Below, one piece after another: positions 1 through 7,988 of a stretch of DNA of 64,000 bases. The translations under genes were made by a program, and so were the position numbers. Source of the stretch: Acinetobacter lwoffii (GTDB lineage Bacteria; Pseudomonadota; Gammaproteobacteria; Pseudomonadales; Moraxellaceae); NCBI RefSeq assembly GCF_022967985.1, contig NZ_JALJVC010000008.1, positions 1-64,000 of the forward strand, given 5' to 3'. How positions within the stretch are numbered: position 1 is the stretch's first letter; each line of letters begins with the position of its first letter. The notes beneath the pieces were generated by a model. It saw only the letters and a program-made list of their open reading frames with translations, was not told the DNA's origin and ran no database searches.

Positions 1-56
1 ACCTGCGTTCCGTTGAGGAAACCACCAATACAGAGGAATCGGGATTGTTTGGGCAT
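1..56 (-). CDS. 5' end of a small phage/plasmid-like protein (partial)
   Basis: Reading leftwards from an ATG at 56, the first 18 codons give MPKQSRFLCIGGFLNGTQ and run off the window. The CIGGxLxG core resembles the N-terminus of short proteins of phages and plasmids that carry a CIGGPLDG-like motif (recalled, not searched). It follows the HNH-like gene on the same strand with an 88-base AT-rich gap. The opposite strand is also open here and ends in TAA at 79-81, so the strand is not certain. No function is known. Confidence 0.35.
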   Translation of the reverse strand, partial: MPKQSRFLCIGGFLNGTQ

Positions 57-144
57 TTTACGTCAACTTTCAATAATTTTTAATGTTTGAATTAAATAAT
101 ATATTTAATAAATGTGTAATTTACAGAAGTTTTTTAATATATGA

Positions 145-828
145 CTATCTGAAAAATGATATTACTTTACATTCTTCATAAAACCACATTTGTACTACCA
201 GCATATTATTAAAAGTGTCTTGATAAAATGCATATTGGAAAATCTCAGGATTATCGCCCTTTCTTTTAATATTCTTAAATTTATTAGAATAATAATCCTC
301 CATTTGACTTTGTTGTTCTATCCAATTTTTATCAAGGATTGGTGAGAATAGAGGAGTTGAGTGTATTGACCCCTTATATTTCTTTCCAAATTCATAATAA
401 TAAAGTCCTAGAGCACAACATTTTAAAACTTCTTTTAATCTATCTCTATCTATTGTTAACTCTAAAGCCTCAAAAATATCTTCTGACTCTGGATCTTTTA
501 TTTTTACTGTTCTAGCTGTCGATAGTAATTTTTCTTTTAGTTTAGAAATTCGATCCTTTCTGGTCCAAGAACGCATTACCTTACTTTCAAAATTTAAAAG
601 TCCATATTTACCCGTTTGAATCGTCATTGACAAAACATTAAACAGATATTCATCATCACCTGACTTCTTACAATTATGATCCACGCATGAAGGTACCTTG
701 ATTAGGGCTTTCCTTAAATCTAGGCTAATATCTTTTAAGTCCTTCTTTTCTGGAAATAAGCATTTTGGTGGCACGTGTTCTTTTGTTGTCGCCAAATTAT
801 CACACATATAGCAAGTCTGATTATTCAT
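145..828 (-). CDS. HNH-like zinc-motif protein, function unknown
   Basis: A 227-residue protein. Its N-terminus carries CxxC (C6, C9) followed by EHVPPKCLFP near residues 17-26, and a further C-x4-C pair lies near residues 48-53. CxxC followed by a (D/E)H(V/I)PP-type motif is typical of the HNH/McrA-like nuclease fold, but I cannot point to a full catalytic HNH set. The rest is charged and mostly helical with no signal peptide. The gene is clearly more AT-rich than acnB beside it and has no Shine-Dalgarno before its ATG, since the acnB terminator lies directly upstream. This suggests acquired DNA, perhaps inserted downstream of acnB. A nuclease or defence role is inference only. Confidence 0.6.
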   Translation of the reverse strand: MNNQTCYMCDNLATTKEHVPPKCLFPEKKDLKDISLDLRKALIKVPSCVDHNCKKSGDDEYLFNVLSMTIQTGKYGLLNFESKVMRSWTRKDRISKLKEKLLSTARTVKIKDPESEDIFEALELTIDRDRLKEVLKCCALGLYYYEFGKKYKGSIHSTPLFSPILDKNWIEQQSQMEDYYSNKFKNIKRKGDNPEIFQYAFYQDTFNNMLVVQMWFYEECKVISFFR

Positions 829-829
829 A

Positions 830-862
830 TAAAAAAATAAGGGCTGATTACTCAGCCCTTAT
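830..862 (-). terminator. acnB transcription terminator
   Basis: A 9-bp perfect stem (AAGGGCTGA, 839-847, with TCAGCCCTT, 852-860) and a 4-base loop, followed on the minus strand by a T-rich run (832-838). It lies between the acnB stop and the HNH-like gene. Confidence 0.85.
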
Positions 863-890
863 CTTATACCGCTTATTGCTTAATTAACAA

Positions 891-950
891 AGCAAATCAT
901 AGATTTGCTCTTGCGCTAGGGAAAAGCCTTTCGGCTTTTCTTAGTCCTAG
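891..950 (-). other. Two further hairpins in the acnB 3' UTR
   Basis: AGCAAATC/GATTTGCT (891-898 and 902-909, 3-base loop) and GAAAAGCC/GGCTTTTC (921-928 and 933-940, GAAA loop on the minus strand). The second is flanked by an outer CTAGG/CCTAG pair (916-920 and 946-950). Neither has a T-run, so they more likely stabilise or process the acnB transcript than end it. Confidence 0.6.
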
Positions 951-954
951 CTCA

Positions 955-3594
955 TTAAGTTAACTGAGCAGCAGCAATTTTCTTAGTATCAACGTCTTTA
1001 GCAGCGTTAGTATATTCGCTCATCTTGTCGAAGCTTAAGTATTGATAGATGTCAGCTGACATGCTGTCAATTTGAGCTGCATACTGTTGGTATTCTTCTG
1101 GAGAAGGTAATTTACCCAATACAGCAGCAACAGAAGCAAGTTCAGCAGAAGCCAGGTAAACGTTAGCACCTTGACCTAAACGGTTCGGGAAGTTACGCGT
1201 AGAAGTCGATACACAAGTCGTGTTCGGAGCTACACGTGCCTGGTTACCCATACACAATGAACAACCTGGCATTTCAGTACGCGCGCCAGCTTTACCATAA
1301 ATGTTATAGAAACCTTCTTCCATCAACTGATGTTCGTCCATACGCGTAGGTGGAGCAATCCACAAACGAGTTGACAATGCACCACCTGGAACTTTCTCTA
1401 ACAATTTACCAGTCGCACGGAAGTGACCGATGTTAGTCATACAAGAACCAACGAATACTTCGTCAATTTTCGCGCCTTGAACATCAGAAAGAAGTTTTGC
1501 ATCATCTGGATCGTTCGGGCAGCAAAGAATAGGTTCTTTGATATCTGCAAGATCGATTTCATACACTTTGGTGTATTCAGCATCAGCATCTGCTTTGATC
1601 AGGCTTGGGTTAGCCAACCATTTTTCCATGTTCTCAACACGACGAGCCATAGTACGCGCATCGCCATAACCTTCAGAAATCATCCACTTCAACATAGTGA
1701 TGTTTGAACGAAGGTATTCAGCAACTTTCTCTTCAGAAAGCGTGATAGAACAACCAGCAGCTGAACGTTCAGCAGAAGCATCAGAAAGTTCGAATGCTTG
1801 CTCAACAGTCAGGTCAGTTTCCATTTCTGTTAAGTCGATCTCAAGGATACGACCAGAGAAGATGTTTTTCTTACCTTTCTTCTCTACAGTTAAGTCACCT
1901 TCCTTAATTGCGTAGTAAGGAATTGCATGTACAAGGTCACGTAGCGTGATACCAGGCTGCATTTTACCCTTGAACTTCACAAGTACAGATTCAGGCATGT
2001 CAAGTGGCATAACACCAGTTGCTGCAGCGAACGCTACAAGACCAGAACCCGCCGGGAATGAAATACCGATTGGGAAACGAGTATGCGAGTCACCACCAGT
2101 ACCAACAGTATCCGGAAGAAGCATACGGTTTAACCAAGAGTGAATAATACCGTCACCTGGGCGTAAAGACACACCACCACGGTTCATGATGAAATCAGGA
2201 AGCGAGTGTTGCATTTGAACGTCAACTGGTTTTGGATAAGCAGCTGTATGACAGAAAGATTGCATAACAAGGTCAGCAGAGAAACCTAGGCAAGCCAAGT
2301 CTTTCAATTCGTCACGAGTCATTGGACCTGTTGTATCTTGCGAACCAACAGTAGTCATCTTAGGTTCACAGTAAGTACCTGGAAGTACACCTTGACCTTC
2401 AGGAAGACCACAAGCGCGACCAACCATCTTCTGAGCTTGAGTGAAACCTTTACCAGTTGCAGCAGGCTGAACCGGAGTACGGAACATTGTAGATACTGGA
2501 AGACCTAAAGCTTCACGAGCCTTAGTCGTCAAACCACGACCTACGATCAGGTTAATACGACCACCAGCACGAACTTCGTCAAGAAGTACTGGAGTTTTAA
2601 GTTCAGCTTCAGCGATTTGTGCGCCGTCTTTGAACGCAGTTACTTTAGCAGCAGCGTGATCGATCTTAAGAACGATTTCGTCGCCCATGTTCATGTTGGC
2701 AACATCGATCTCGATCGGTAATGCACCCGCATCTTCCATGGTGTTGAAGAAAATCGGAGCGATTTTAGAACCTAGGCAGTAACCACCGTCTTTTTTGTTC
2801 GGGATGTGCGGGATGTCGTCACCGAAGAACCAAAGTACAGAGTTAGTTGCAGATTTACGAGATGAACCTGTACCAACAACGTCACCCACGTAAGCAACCT
2901 GGTTGCCTTTCGCGATCAGTTCTTTAATCTGGTTAAGTGGACCCACTTCACCAGGAACTTCTGGATTGATTCCGTCACGTACGTTTTTCAACATTGCATT
3001 TGCGTGCAATGGAATGTCTGGACGGCTCCAAGCGTCTTGTGCAGGTGACAAGTCGTCAGTGTTGGTTTCGCCAGTTACTTTGAAAACAGTCAGTTTGATT
3101 TCTTCAGGAACGTCTTTACGGCTAGTGAACCATTCAGCGTCAGCCCAAGACTGCATAACTGCTTGAGCATTTGCGTTACCAGCTTTTGCTTTATCAGCAA
3201 CGTCATGGAATGCATCAAATACAAGAAGCGTTTTTTTCAATGCTTCAGCTGCAAGTTCAGCAAGCTCAGCATTGTCTAAAAGTTCAACTAAAGGTGCTAC
3301 GTTATAACCACCAAGCATAGTACCTAGTAAGTAAACAGCACGTTCTTTAGAAACGAGTGGAGAGGTTGCTTCGCCTTTTGCCAATGCAGCTAAGAACGCA
3401 GCTTTTACATATGCAGCTTGGTCAACACCTGCTGGTACACGGTTTTCAAGCAAATCTACCAAGTATGCTTCTTCACCAGCTGGCGGGTTTTTTAGTAGTT
3501 CAACTAATGCAGCTGTTTGGGCATCGTCAAGTGGCTTCGGTGGGACTCCGAGTGCGGCACGTTCTTCAACGTGTTGGCGGTAAGCTTCTAGCAC
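955..3594 (-). CDS. acnB: Aconitate hydratase B
   Basis: Bifunctional aconitase 2 of the TCA cycle, interconverting citrate and isocitrate through cis-aconitate; the family also acts on 2-methyl-cis-aconitate. It is 879 residues, close to the 865 of the E. coli enzyme. The order is the AcnB HEAT-like domain, the swivel domain and the catalytic aconitase domains. The 4Fe-4S ligands are visible as C718 (GSCMTNIGHF) and C778/C781 (CSLC). The start is GTG at 3594, chosen because GAGGA lies 8 bases upstream and the product begins MLEAYRQHVEERA as in the family. It is monocistronic, with a strong terminator and extra 3' hairpins. AcnB homologues can bind mRNA when the cluster is lost; nothing here tests that. 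Confidence 0.98.
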   Translation of the reverse strand: MLEAYRQHVEERAALGVPPKPLDDAQTAALVELLKNPPAGEEAYLVDLLENRVPAGVDQAAYVKAAFLAALAKGEATSPLVSKERAVYLLGTMLGGYNVAPLVELLDNAELAELAAEALKKTLLVFDAFHDVADKAKAGNANAQAVMQSWADAEWFTSRKDVPEEIKLTVFKVTGETNTDDLSPAQDAWSRPDIPLHANAMLKNVRDGINPEVPGEVGPLNQIKELIAKGNQVAYVGDVVGTGSSRKSATNSVLWFFGDDIPHIPNKKDGGYCLGSKIAPIFFNTMEDAGALPIEIDVANMNMGDEIVLKIDHAAAKVTAFKDGAQIAEAELKTPVLLDEVRAGGRINLIVGRGLTTKAREALGLPVSTMFRTPVQPAATGKGFTQAQKMVGRACGLPEGQGVLPGTYCEPKMTTVGSQDTTGPMTRDELKDLACLGFSADLVMQSFCHTAAYPKPVDVQMQHSLPDFIMNRGGVSLRPGDGIIHSWLNRMLLPDTVGTGGDSHTRFPIGISFPAGSGLVAFAAATGVMPLDMPESVLVKFKGKMQPGITLRDLVHAIPYYAIKEGDLTVEKKGKKNIFSGRILEIDLTEMETDLTVEQAFELSDASAERSAAGCSITLSEEKVAEYLRSNITMLKWMISEGYGDARTMARRVENMEKWLANPSLIKADADAEYTKVYEIDLADIKEPILCCPNDPDDAKLLSDVQGAKIDEVFVGSCMTNIGHFRATGKLLEKVPGGALSTRLWIAPPTRMDEHQLMEEGFYNIYGKAGARTEMPGCSLCMGNQARVAPNTTCVSTSTRNFPNRLGQGANVYLASAELASVAAVLGKLPSPEEYQQYAAQIDSMSADIYQYLSFDKMSEYTNAAKDVDTKKIAAAQLT

Positions 3595-3839
3595 GGTGTT
3601 ATTCCTCTTTTTTAAAAAATTACTTATGAATTCCTGCTTATTCCAAGCTTCATAAATAATATGGACTCCGAAATTTTACTAAATTTCCAGTTAAAAGTTA
3701 ATGCAACTCAAGTGTTTCTTCGTGATGCTCGTTATTTTATAACTAAATGATGCTCTTAATGATTATTCCATAATCAGTTCTAGCTTACACCACACGAAAC
3801 AAGCCCATGAATAGGCTCTTTTAACTGAATTTAATGCAT

Positions 3840-3864
3840 AAAAAAGGCAACCCTGATGTTGCCT
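3840..3864 (-). terminator. Terminator after the 89-residue gene
   Basis: Stem GGCAAC/GTTGCC (3846-3851, 3858-3863) with a T-run on the minus strand, just downstream of the stop at 3892. Confidence 0.75.
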
Positions 3865-3891
3865 GATTTGACGTTAAAAAGATACTCCACC

Positions 3892-4161
3892 TTAGTGTAC
3901 AGTGGTCGAGTTTAAATACTGCTGATATGAGTCTCGGCAGCCTTGGAATTTCACCACGCATTCATCTTCATAGGTGGTACTGTGATTATTGCTGGCAAAG
4001 GAAATATCAATCTGATAAAGCTTTTTATCTTGTTCTAGCATCTTCTTTAAAACGACTTTGTCACCAACGCTGAGTACATAGCGACTGCCGCCAATAATGA
4101 CCACACCTTCTTCATCTTCCAGCAGTAGATCAGAATGATGCAAATATCTTACGACTTCCAT
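3892..4161 (-). CDS. Small protein of unknown function (89 aa)
   Basis: A soluble 89-residue protein beginning MEVVRYLHHSDLLLEDEEG, predicted mainly beta (VVIIGGSRYVLSVGDKVVLKK), with two cysteines near the C-terminus. There is no signal peptide or membrane segment. GGAGTAGCACAAT precedes the ATG, giving a reasonable Shine-Dalgarno, and a terminator follows. I do not recognise the family; the short beta-rich form would fit a small SH3-like or KOW-like barrel, but this is only an impression. Confidence 0.75.
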   Translation of the reverse strand: MEVVRYLHHSDLLLEDEEGVVIIGGSRYVLSVGDKVVLKKMLEQDKKLYQIDISFASNNHSTTYEDECVVKFQGCRDSYQQYLNSTTVH

Positions 4162-4355
4162 ATTGTGCTACTCCTTGGTTAATTGGAGTTAAATTCATTA
4201 TTCAATATAAAGATAAGTATTTCTATATTTTAGATTTAAAAATTGTCACAAAGTGTACATTTTTTGCTTAGGCTATTTCTGTTTTTCAGTCTTTTGAAGA
4301 TGTGTATATTTAAATACGTTTAATGGGAAATATGAGTTGAATGATTTTATGCAGA

Positions 4356-4383
4356 TTTTAAAAACCGTTCCTTAGAACGGTTT
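4356..4383 (-). terminator. Terminator overlapping the stop codon of the lipoprotein gene
   Basis: A perfect 9-bp stem (AAACCGTTC, 4362-4370, with GAACGGTTT, 4375-4383). The loop bases 4372-4374 are the TAA stop of the gene, and a short T-run follows on the minus strand. Confidence 0.7.
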
Positions 4384-4731
4384 GTAATCTGGTAACTCAT
4401 CATGCGGTGTCGCAATACACTTTGCAGTAAATTCAGCGCGGACTTTTTCACGGGCTGCTTTTACATCAGCCTTAATCTCTTCGGCTGGAATTGCATAAAC
4501 TTCATCAATAATATTCCGGATAAAACCTTTAGTGGTTTCGTCGTCGATCTTGTTAGCATGCTCGATTGCTTTTTCTTTCTCAATCGCATTCTGACGATCC
4601 AGCATAATGGTACGCGCCGCATTTCCGACACTTCGACAATAACCTTGCCACTGCTCTTCAGAGGTTAACGGTTTCTTCTCGGCACAACCGGCCAGCGCCA
4701 GCATAAACGATAAAGCCAATAACTTTTTCAT
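4372..4731 (-). CDS. Small lipoprotein of unknown function (119 aa)
   Basis: The product has a type II signal peptide (MKKLLALSFMLALAGC) with a lipobox LAGC, so C16 should be lipidated and anchored in the inner or outer membrane facing the periplasm. The mature part is charged and helical and carries two cysteines (in GYCRSV and AKCIAT) that could form a disulfide. The gene stands alone between terminators; GGAGAAATTC before the ATG is a good ribosome-binding site. The family is not recognised. Confidence 0.85.
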   Translation of the reverse strand: MKKLLALSFMLALAGCAEKKPLTSEEQWQGYCRSVGNAARTIMLDRQNAIEKEKAIEHANKIDDETTKGFIRNIIDEVYAIPAEEIKADVKAAREKVRAEFTAKCIATPHDELPDYKPF

Positions 4732-4806
4732 GAATTTCTCCTTCCGAGGGGCAATATAAAAGATCGGGGAAGATTTGTCATTTCAAAATGCCAGTTGTAT
4801 GGAATT

Positions 4807-4837
4807 AAAAAAAGCCCACTCATGGGCTTTTTTATTT
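4807..4837. terminator. Bidirectional terminator
   Basis: AAAAAAGCCCA and TGGGCTTTTTT around a 4-base loop, with A- and T-tracts on both sides. It serves the DUF333/I78 lipoprotein gene on the minus strand. Confidence 0.85.
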
Positions 4838-4844
4838 TATGTGA

Positions 4845-5279
4845 TTAACCGCATGAAGCTTGAATAATCTTTTTGCTTACAGGATCTACGGTGACAGTCA
4901 CTCGTTCTTCACGATAATCCATAGTCACCGCTTGACCCGGTTCGACCATACGTACAATTTGTGCCTTGGTTTTCTGCTTGATTTGCGCTTCAGTCAAATT
5001 GGACTGACCGACCAATTCCGCTGCCTGATCAGCAATACATTTAGGTTGATTCATGTGCAGTAATTCCCACTCCTCGACCACCTGACCATTCTTTAAATGG
5101 CAATATCCGACCTGACCATTGCTTTCAGTACGAATTTCAAGCTTGCCACCCTGATTGACACAATAAGCGCTTGCAGGATTCGCTGAACCTATTTTAGGAG
5201 CTTCCGTCTTAGATTGCGGCGTGGTAGTACATGCGCTTAAAGCGACAGCCAGCAAACCGAACAGCATTGTTTTTTTCAT
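4845..5279 (-). CDS. Lipoprotein with DUF333 and I78 peptidase-inhibitor-like domains
   Basis: A 144-residue protein. Residues 1-17 form a lipoprotein signal (LSAC, C17). Residues ~35-75 match the DUF333 'putative hemolysin' repeat (PASAYCVNQGGKLEIR...GYCHLKNGQVVEEWEL). Residues ~80-144 match the I78 (Aspergillus elastase inhibitor) fold: a Cys, AAELVGQ, a long linker, then the MDYREERVTVTVD strand pair and a closing Cys. I78 proteins inhibit serine proteases, so a surface or periplasmic protease-inhibitor role is plausible. Domain calls come from pattern memory. It is monocistronic with its own terminator. Confidence 0.85.
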   Translation of the reverse strand: MKKTMLFGLLAVALSACTTTPQSKTEAPKIGSANPASAYCVNQGGKLEIRTESNGQVGYCHLKNGQVVEEWELLHMNQPKCIADQAAELVGQSNLTEAQIKQKTKAQIVRMVEPGQAVTMDYREERVTVTVDPVSKKIIQASCG

Positions 5280-5436
5280 GAGAGCCTATTCTTCTTTAAT
5301 AATTCTTCACCAATTTAGCATATTTCCTTGTCCTCGCCAGACACAAGTCTGTGTACATTTTTAATTGTACTTTTTCATTAAAAAATGGAAATAAGACCTT
5401 TGGAAATTAAGGACTTCAACGCTATAACTTCTTTCA

Positions 5437-5526
5437 ATGAACAAGAAAAACAGAAGAGAAGAACCTCTACAAAATACGAAAATTCCAGATGAACCGCCTA
5501 AACCAAGTGATTATGCATTTCAATAG
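5437..5526 (+). CDS. Possible 29-residue peptide upstream of xseA
   Basis: An ATG-started short ORF ends KIPDEPPKPSDYAFQ. The PPKPSD run resembles the start of the short oxidoreductase-like N-terminal domain (PPEPPxPxDC), but the cysteines that follow in that family are absent. There is no convincing Shine-Dalgarno, so it may be a relic or chance. The rest of the 350-base gap before xseA shows nothing else clear. Confidence 0.22.
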   Translation: MNKKNRREEPLQNTKIPDEPPKPSDYAFQ

Positions 5527-5629
5527 AATTGCATTGTCATTACATAATTCAAATATGACTTCGCTTTTAGATTTGTGATCTGTGCCGGATTGATTTAATA
5601 TTTGATTGAATTTTAAACTTTCTATTGGC

Positions 5630-6901
5630 ATGACAGACGATCCTCAACTCTCCCTCAAGGAATATCTTGCTACAGTTCAGGAAGTGGTCAAACTCACTTT
5701 CGATACACCGGTATGGGTTAAAGCCGAGATTCGTAATCTAAGTATTAAAGCCGGCCATTATTATCTGGAGCTGGCAGAAAAAGAAGCCGACAGTGATCAG
5801 GTCATCGCCAGTTGCCGAGCGACTATCTGGAAATTCAGTGCCCAGAAAATTGTCACGCAGTTTGAACGTGAAAGCGGAATTGAACTGAGTCGTGATTTGA
5901 AAGTGCTGATTAAAGTCAAAGCTAATTTCGATCCGCAGTATGGTTTTTCTTTAAATATCGTTGAAATTGACTCAGGCTATACTCTGGGAGATATTGCCCG
6001 GCGTTATCAGCAGATTGTTGAGCGGTTGACGACTGAAGGACTGATTCAGCGCAATAGAAACTTGCCCAGCCCTTTTGACCTGAACCGGATTCTGGTGATT
6101 GCTCCCGAAAATGCAGCAGGCCTGGGAGATTTTAAAAAAGATGCCGATGCACTGCAGCGTGCGCAGGTGTGTGAGTTTATCTATCACAGTGCGACTTTTC
6201 AGGGAAATACCGCCCCGCAAAGTATTATGTACAGTCTGGCACAAGCGCTCAAACAATGGGCACAGACTTATAATACCGCACCGGATCTGATTGTGATTAT
6301 ACGAGGTGGTGGCGCAGTCAATGATCTGGCTTATTTGAATGACTATGATCTGGCTGCCCTGCTTTGTAAACGTTCGGTGCCGGTCTGGGTCGGCATCGGG
6401 CATGAAAAAGACCGTACCATTCTGGATGAGATTGCGCATCACTCCTTTGATACCCCGAGTAAAGTCATTGCTGGAATCCGCAATCATATCTTTGAACTAA
6501 CCCAGGATGTCCTGAATTATCTACAGCGGATTCAGCGTTTATCTCAGCAACAGATTCAGGCTTATCAAAATCAGAATGATCAATTTTTGAAACTGATTCA
6601 AAGTCTGGCCAATAACCAGATTATGGATGCGCTGCAACGTCTGCAACAGATCAAGGCCAATACTGCCAGTCTGGCCCAACAGCATACCCTGCTCATCAAT
6701 CAACAGCTCGATGCCCTGATGCGGGAAACGCTACTACAAAATCCTAAACATGTTTTATCCAAGGGTTATGCCATCGTGCGCCAGCAAGAACATGTGGTTG
6801 CATCTATTCAACAGATTCAGCCCAATGATCTGGTTGAAGTCGAATTGCATGACGGCATTTTTTCAGCACAACTTATACAGGTATTTCCTCATGAATCATG
6901 A
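5630..6901 (+). CDS. xseA: Exodeoxyribonuclease VII large subunit
   Basis: Catalytic subunit of exonuclease VII, which degrades single-stranded DNA from both ends to oligonucleotides with XseB. The order is an N-terminal OB-fold (LSLKEYLATVQEVVKLTFDTPVWVKAEI), a central catalytic region (RGGGAVNDLAYLNDYDLA, GIGHEKDRTILDEIAHHSFDTPSKV) and a coiled-coil C-terminus that holds XseB. The frame is open from a TTG at 5606, but the ATG at 5630 (MTDDPQLSLKEYL) fits family N-termini; the product is then 423 residues. It overlaps xseB by 11 bases, indicating translational coupling. Confidence 0.96.
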   Translation: MTDDPQLSLKEYLATVQEVVKLTFDTPVWVKAEIRNLSIKAGHYYLELAEKEADSDQVIASCRATIWKFSAQKIVTQFERESGIELSRDLKVLIKVKANFDPQYGFSLNIVEIDSGYTLGDIARRYQQIVERLTTEGLIQRNRNLPSPFDLNRILVIAPENAAGLGDFKKDADALQRAQVCEFIYHSATFQGNTAPQSIMYSLAQALKQWAQTYNTAPDLIVIIRGGGAVNDLAYLNDYDLAALLCKRSVPVWVGIGHEKDRTILDEIAHHSFDTPSKVIAGIRNHIFELTQDVLNYLQRIQRLSQQQIQAYQNQNDQFLKLIQSLANNQIMDALQRLQQIKANTASLAQQHTLLINQQLDALMRETLLQNPKHVLSKGYAIVRQQEHVVASIQQIQPNDLVEVELHDGIFSAQLIQVFPHES

Positions 6902-7085
6902 TACTTTGAGCTTCCAACAAGGCTATGACATCTTGAAAAAGAATGCGGAACTGCTCGAATCTCAGCAAGAACCGGATATTGATAACTTGATGAAAATCGT
7001 GGAAGAATCCATGACTGCTTATAAAGCTTGCAAGGCACGGGTTGAGGCGGTTCAAACTGCGTTAAATGAGACGTTTAAAGATTAA
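6891..7085 (+). CDS. xseB: Exodeoxyribonuclease VII small subunit
   Basis: A 64-residue helical protein (MNHDTLSFQQGYDILKKNAE...) that binds the coiled coils of XseA. The typical features are FQQGYDILKKNAELLES followed by the second helix, MTAYKACKARVEAVQTALNE. The start is the ATG at 6891 inside the xseA stop region. Many XseB proteins run slightly longer, but 64 residues covers the whole domain. Confidence 0.93.
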   Translation: MNHDTLSFQQGYDILKKNAELLESQQEPDIDNLMKIVEESMTAYKACKARVEAVQTALNETFKD

Positions 7086-7138
7086 TTGCACCCCATTTTA
7101 AATATTTTCTTAGGCTATTCTGCTAGATTGAATTGACA

Positions 7139-7170
7139 TAAAAGCTCTCATGAATGAGGGCTTTTTTATT
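7139..7170 (+). terminator. xseAB terminator
   Basis: AAAGCTCTCAT/ATGAGGGCTTT hairpin (one G-U pair) followed by a T-tract. Confidence 0.85.
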
Positions 7171-7283
7171 AAGTGAAAAAAATCATTTCAATGACTATTT
7201 AAATTTTCTAGATGGGGATTTTGATCAATCCGCTCAATTCTAAATGGGAAATATTGTATTTTCATTCTCATCCCCCAGACGAT

Positions 7284-7314
7284 AAAAAAGCCCAATATTA
7301 AATTGGGCTTTTTA
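7284..7314. terminator. Bidirectional terminator
   Basis: AAAAAAGCCCAAT pairs with ATTGGGCTTTTT; it directly abuts the stop of the minus-strand acidic protein gene. Confidence 0.85.
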
Positions 7315-7515
7315 TTACTCTTCAATTTCTATCGGATCACCGTCTTCAGGGCGAATATGACGCGTCCCATCATCCGCAGGATCAACACTAGAACCATCTT
7401 TGGTAATAGCATTGTACATTTCATCCTCTTTCTTATCATCGATAAATTCTTCATCTTCGAAATCTTGAGGCTCACTATCGTCGTCAAAGTTCAAAGGCTT
7501 TTCTTCATTTATCAT
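7315..7515 (-). CDS. Small, very acidic protein (66 aa)
   Basis: A 66-residue protein with about a third of its residues Asp/Glu (NFDDDSEPQDFEDEEFIDDKKEDE), probably unstructured and cytoplasmic. There are no cysteines or membrane segments. Its own terminator directly after the stop supports it as a real gene. No family is recognised; such proteins can be nucleic-acid mimics or chaperone-like, but nothing here shows that. Confidence 0.65.
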   Translation of the reverse strand: MINEEKPLNFDDDSEPQDFEDEEFIDDKKEDEMYNAITKDGSSVDPADDGTRHIRPEDGDPIEIEE

Positions 7516-7647
7516 GGCGATCCATCACTTATTTAACCAATAAAATATCATGCTCAAATATTTGAAAGATTCATTCAAGAGTCAACGATGATCATTTGTG
7601 TAACTGAATAAACACAATAGTCATTGGAACATTACTTTTCTATCGAC

Positions 7648-7710
7648 AAAAAAATGCCTCCTTAGGGAAGGAGGCTGAAATTGGAAAGAAACTACAGCGA
7701 TAGAATCTAT
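7648..7710 (-). ncRNA. Predicted small RNA 2 (about 60-65 nt)
   Basis: A strong minus-strand terminator (GCCTCCTT/AAGGAGGC, 656-663 and 668-675 in the 7 kb block, 4-base loop, seven Ts) has no protein gene before it. A consensus -10 hexamer TATAAT on the minus strand (7717-7722) lies where it would start a transcript of about 63 nt. The -35 is weak. A 24-codon ORF (MNRFYRCSFF...) runs through the terminator, but no Shine-Dalgarno was seen. Confidence 0.4.
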
Positions 7711-7772
7711 TCATGCATTATATATAAACTTATAATTTATACATTAGCATAATATTACATTAATTTTTCAAT

Positions 7773-7882
7773 TAAAAAGCCCGCTTACTCTTTCAAATAA
7801 GCGGGCTAGTGCTGTAGTCATTTTCTTCGTATTATTTGCGTCTTCTTGTTTTCGCAAAATGACTATAGCACTGTGAATTTAT
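7773..7882 (-). ncRNA. Predicted structured small RNA 1 (about 110 nt)
   Basis: The minus strand shows a -10 TATACT (7889-7894), then a 17-bp near-perfect inverted repeat (7808-7824 with 7856-7872, one mismatch) enclosing a 31-nt loop, then a 9-bp terminator hairpin (GCCCGCTTA/TAAGCGGGC, 7779-7787 and 7798-7806) and a T-run. No long ORF fits. A 17-codon frame, MTTALARLFERVSGLFN, starts in the second arm and crosses the terminator, so a leader peptide is an alternative. The layout is that of an intergenic regulatory RNA. Confidence 0.5.
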
Positions 7883-7962
7883 CAATAAAGTATAGGGAGT
7901 ATTAATAAACTGTTTTCTTACATTTGCTTTAAGTTACTTTTCGTTCAATAAGCTATACATAT

Positions 7963-7988
7963 TAAAAAAGCCCATCTTTCGATAGGTC
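7963..7988 (-). terminator. Terminator downstream of the 95-residue gene
   Basis: GCCCATC/GATAGGT stem with GAAA loop and six Ts on the minus strand. The 157 bases between it and the stop at 8146 hold no recognisable gene. Confidence 0.7.

Noticed and set aside
1..81. Plus-strand reading that ends in TAA at 79-81 as the end of another gene
   Set aside because: Not excluded, but the minus strand has a start and a recognisable CIGGxLxG motif, so that reading is preferred.
1423..3629. Several plus-strand ORFs of 65-94 codons inside acnB
   Set aside because: They are antisense frames of a strongly conserved enzyme, without ribosome-binding sites or family resemblance.
5972..6487. 171-codon minus-strand ORF inside xseA
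   Set aside because: Shadow of the xseA frame; the plus strand is clearly coding, with family motifs.
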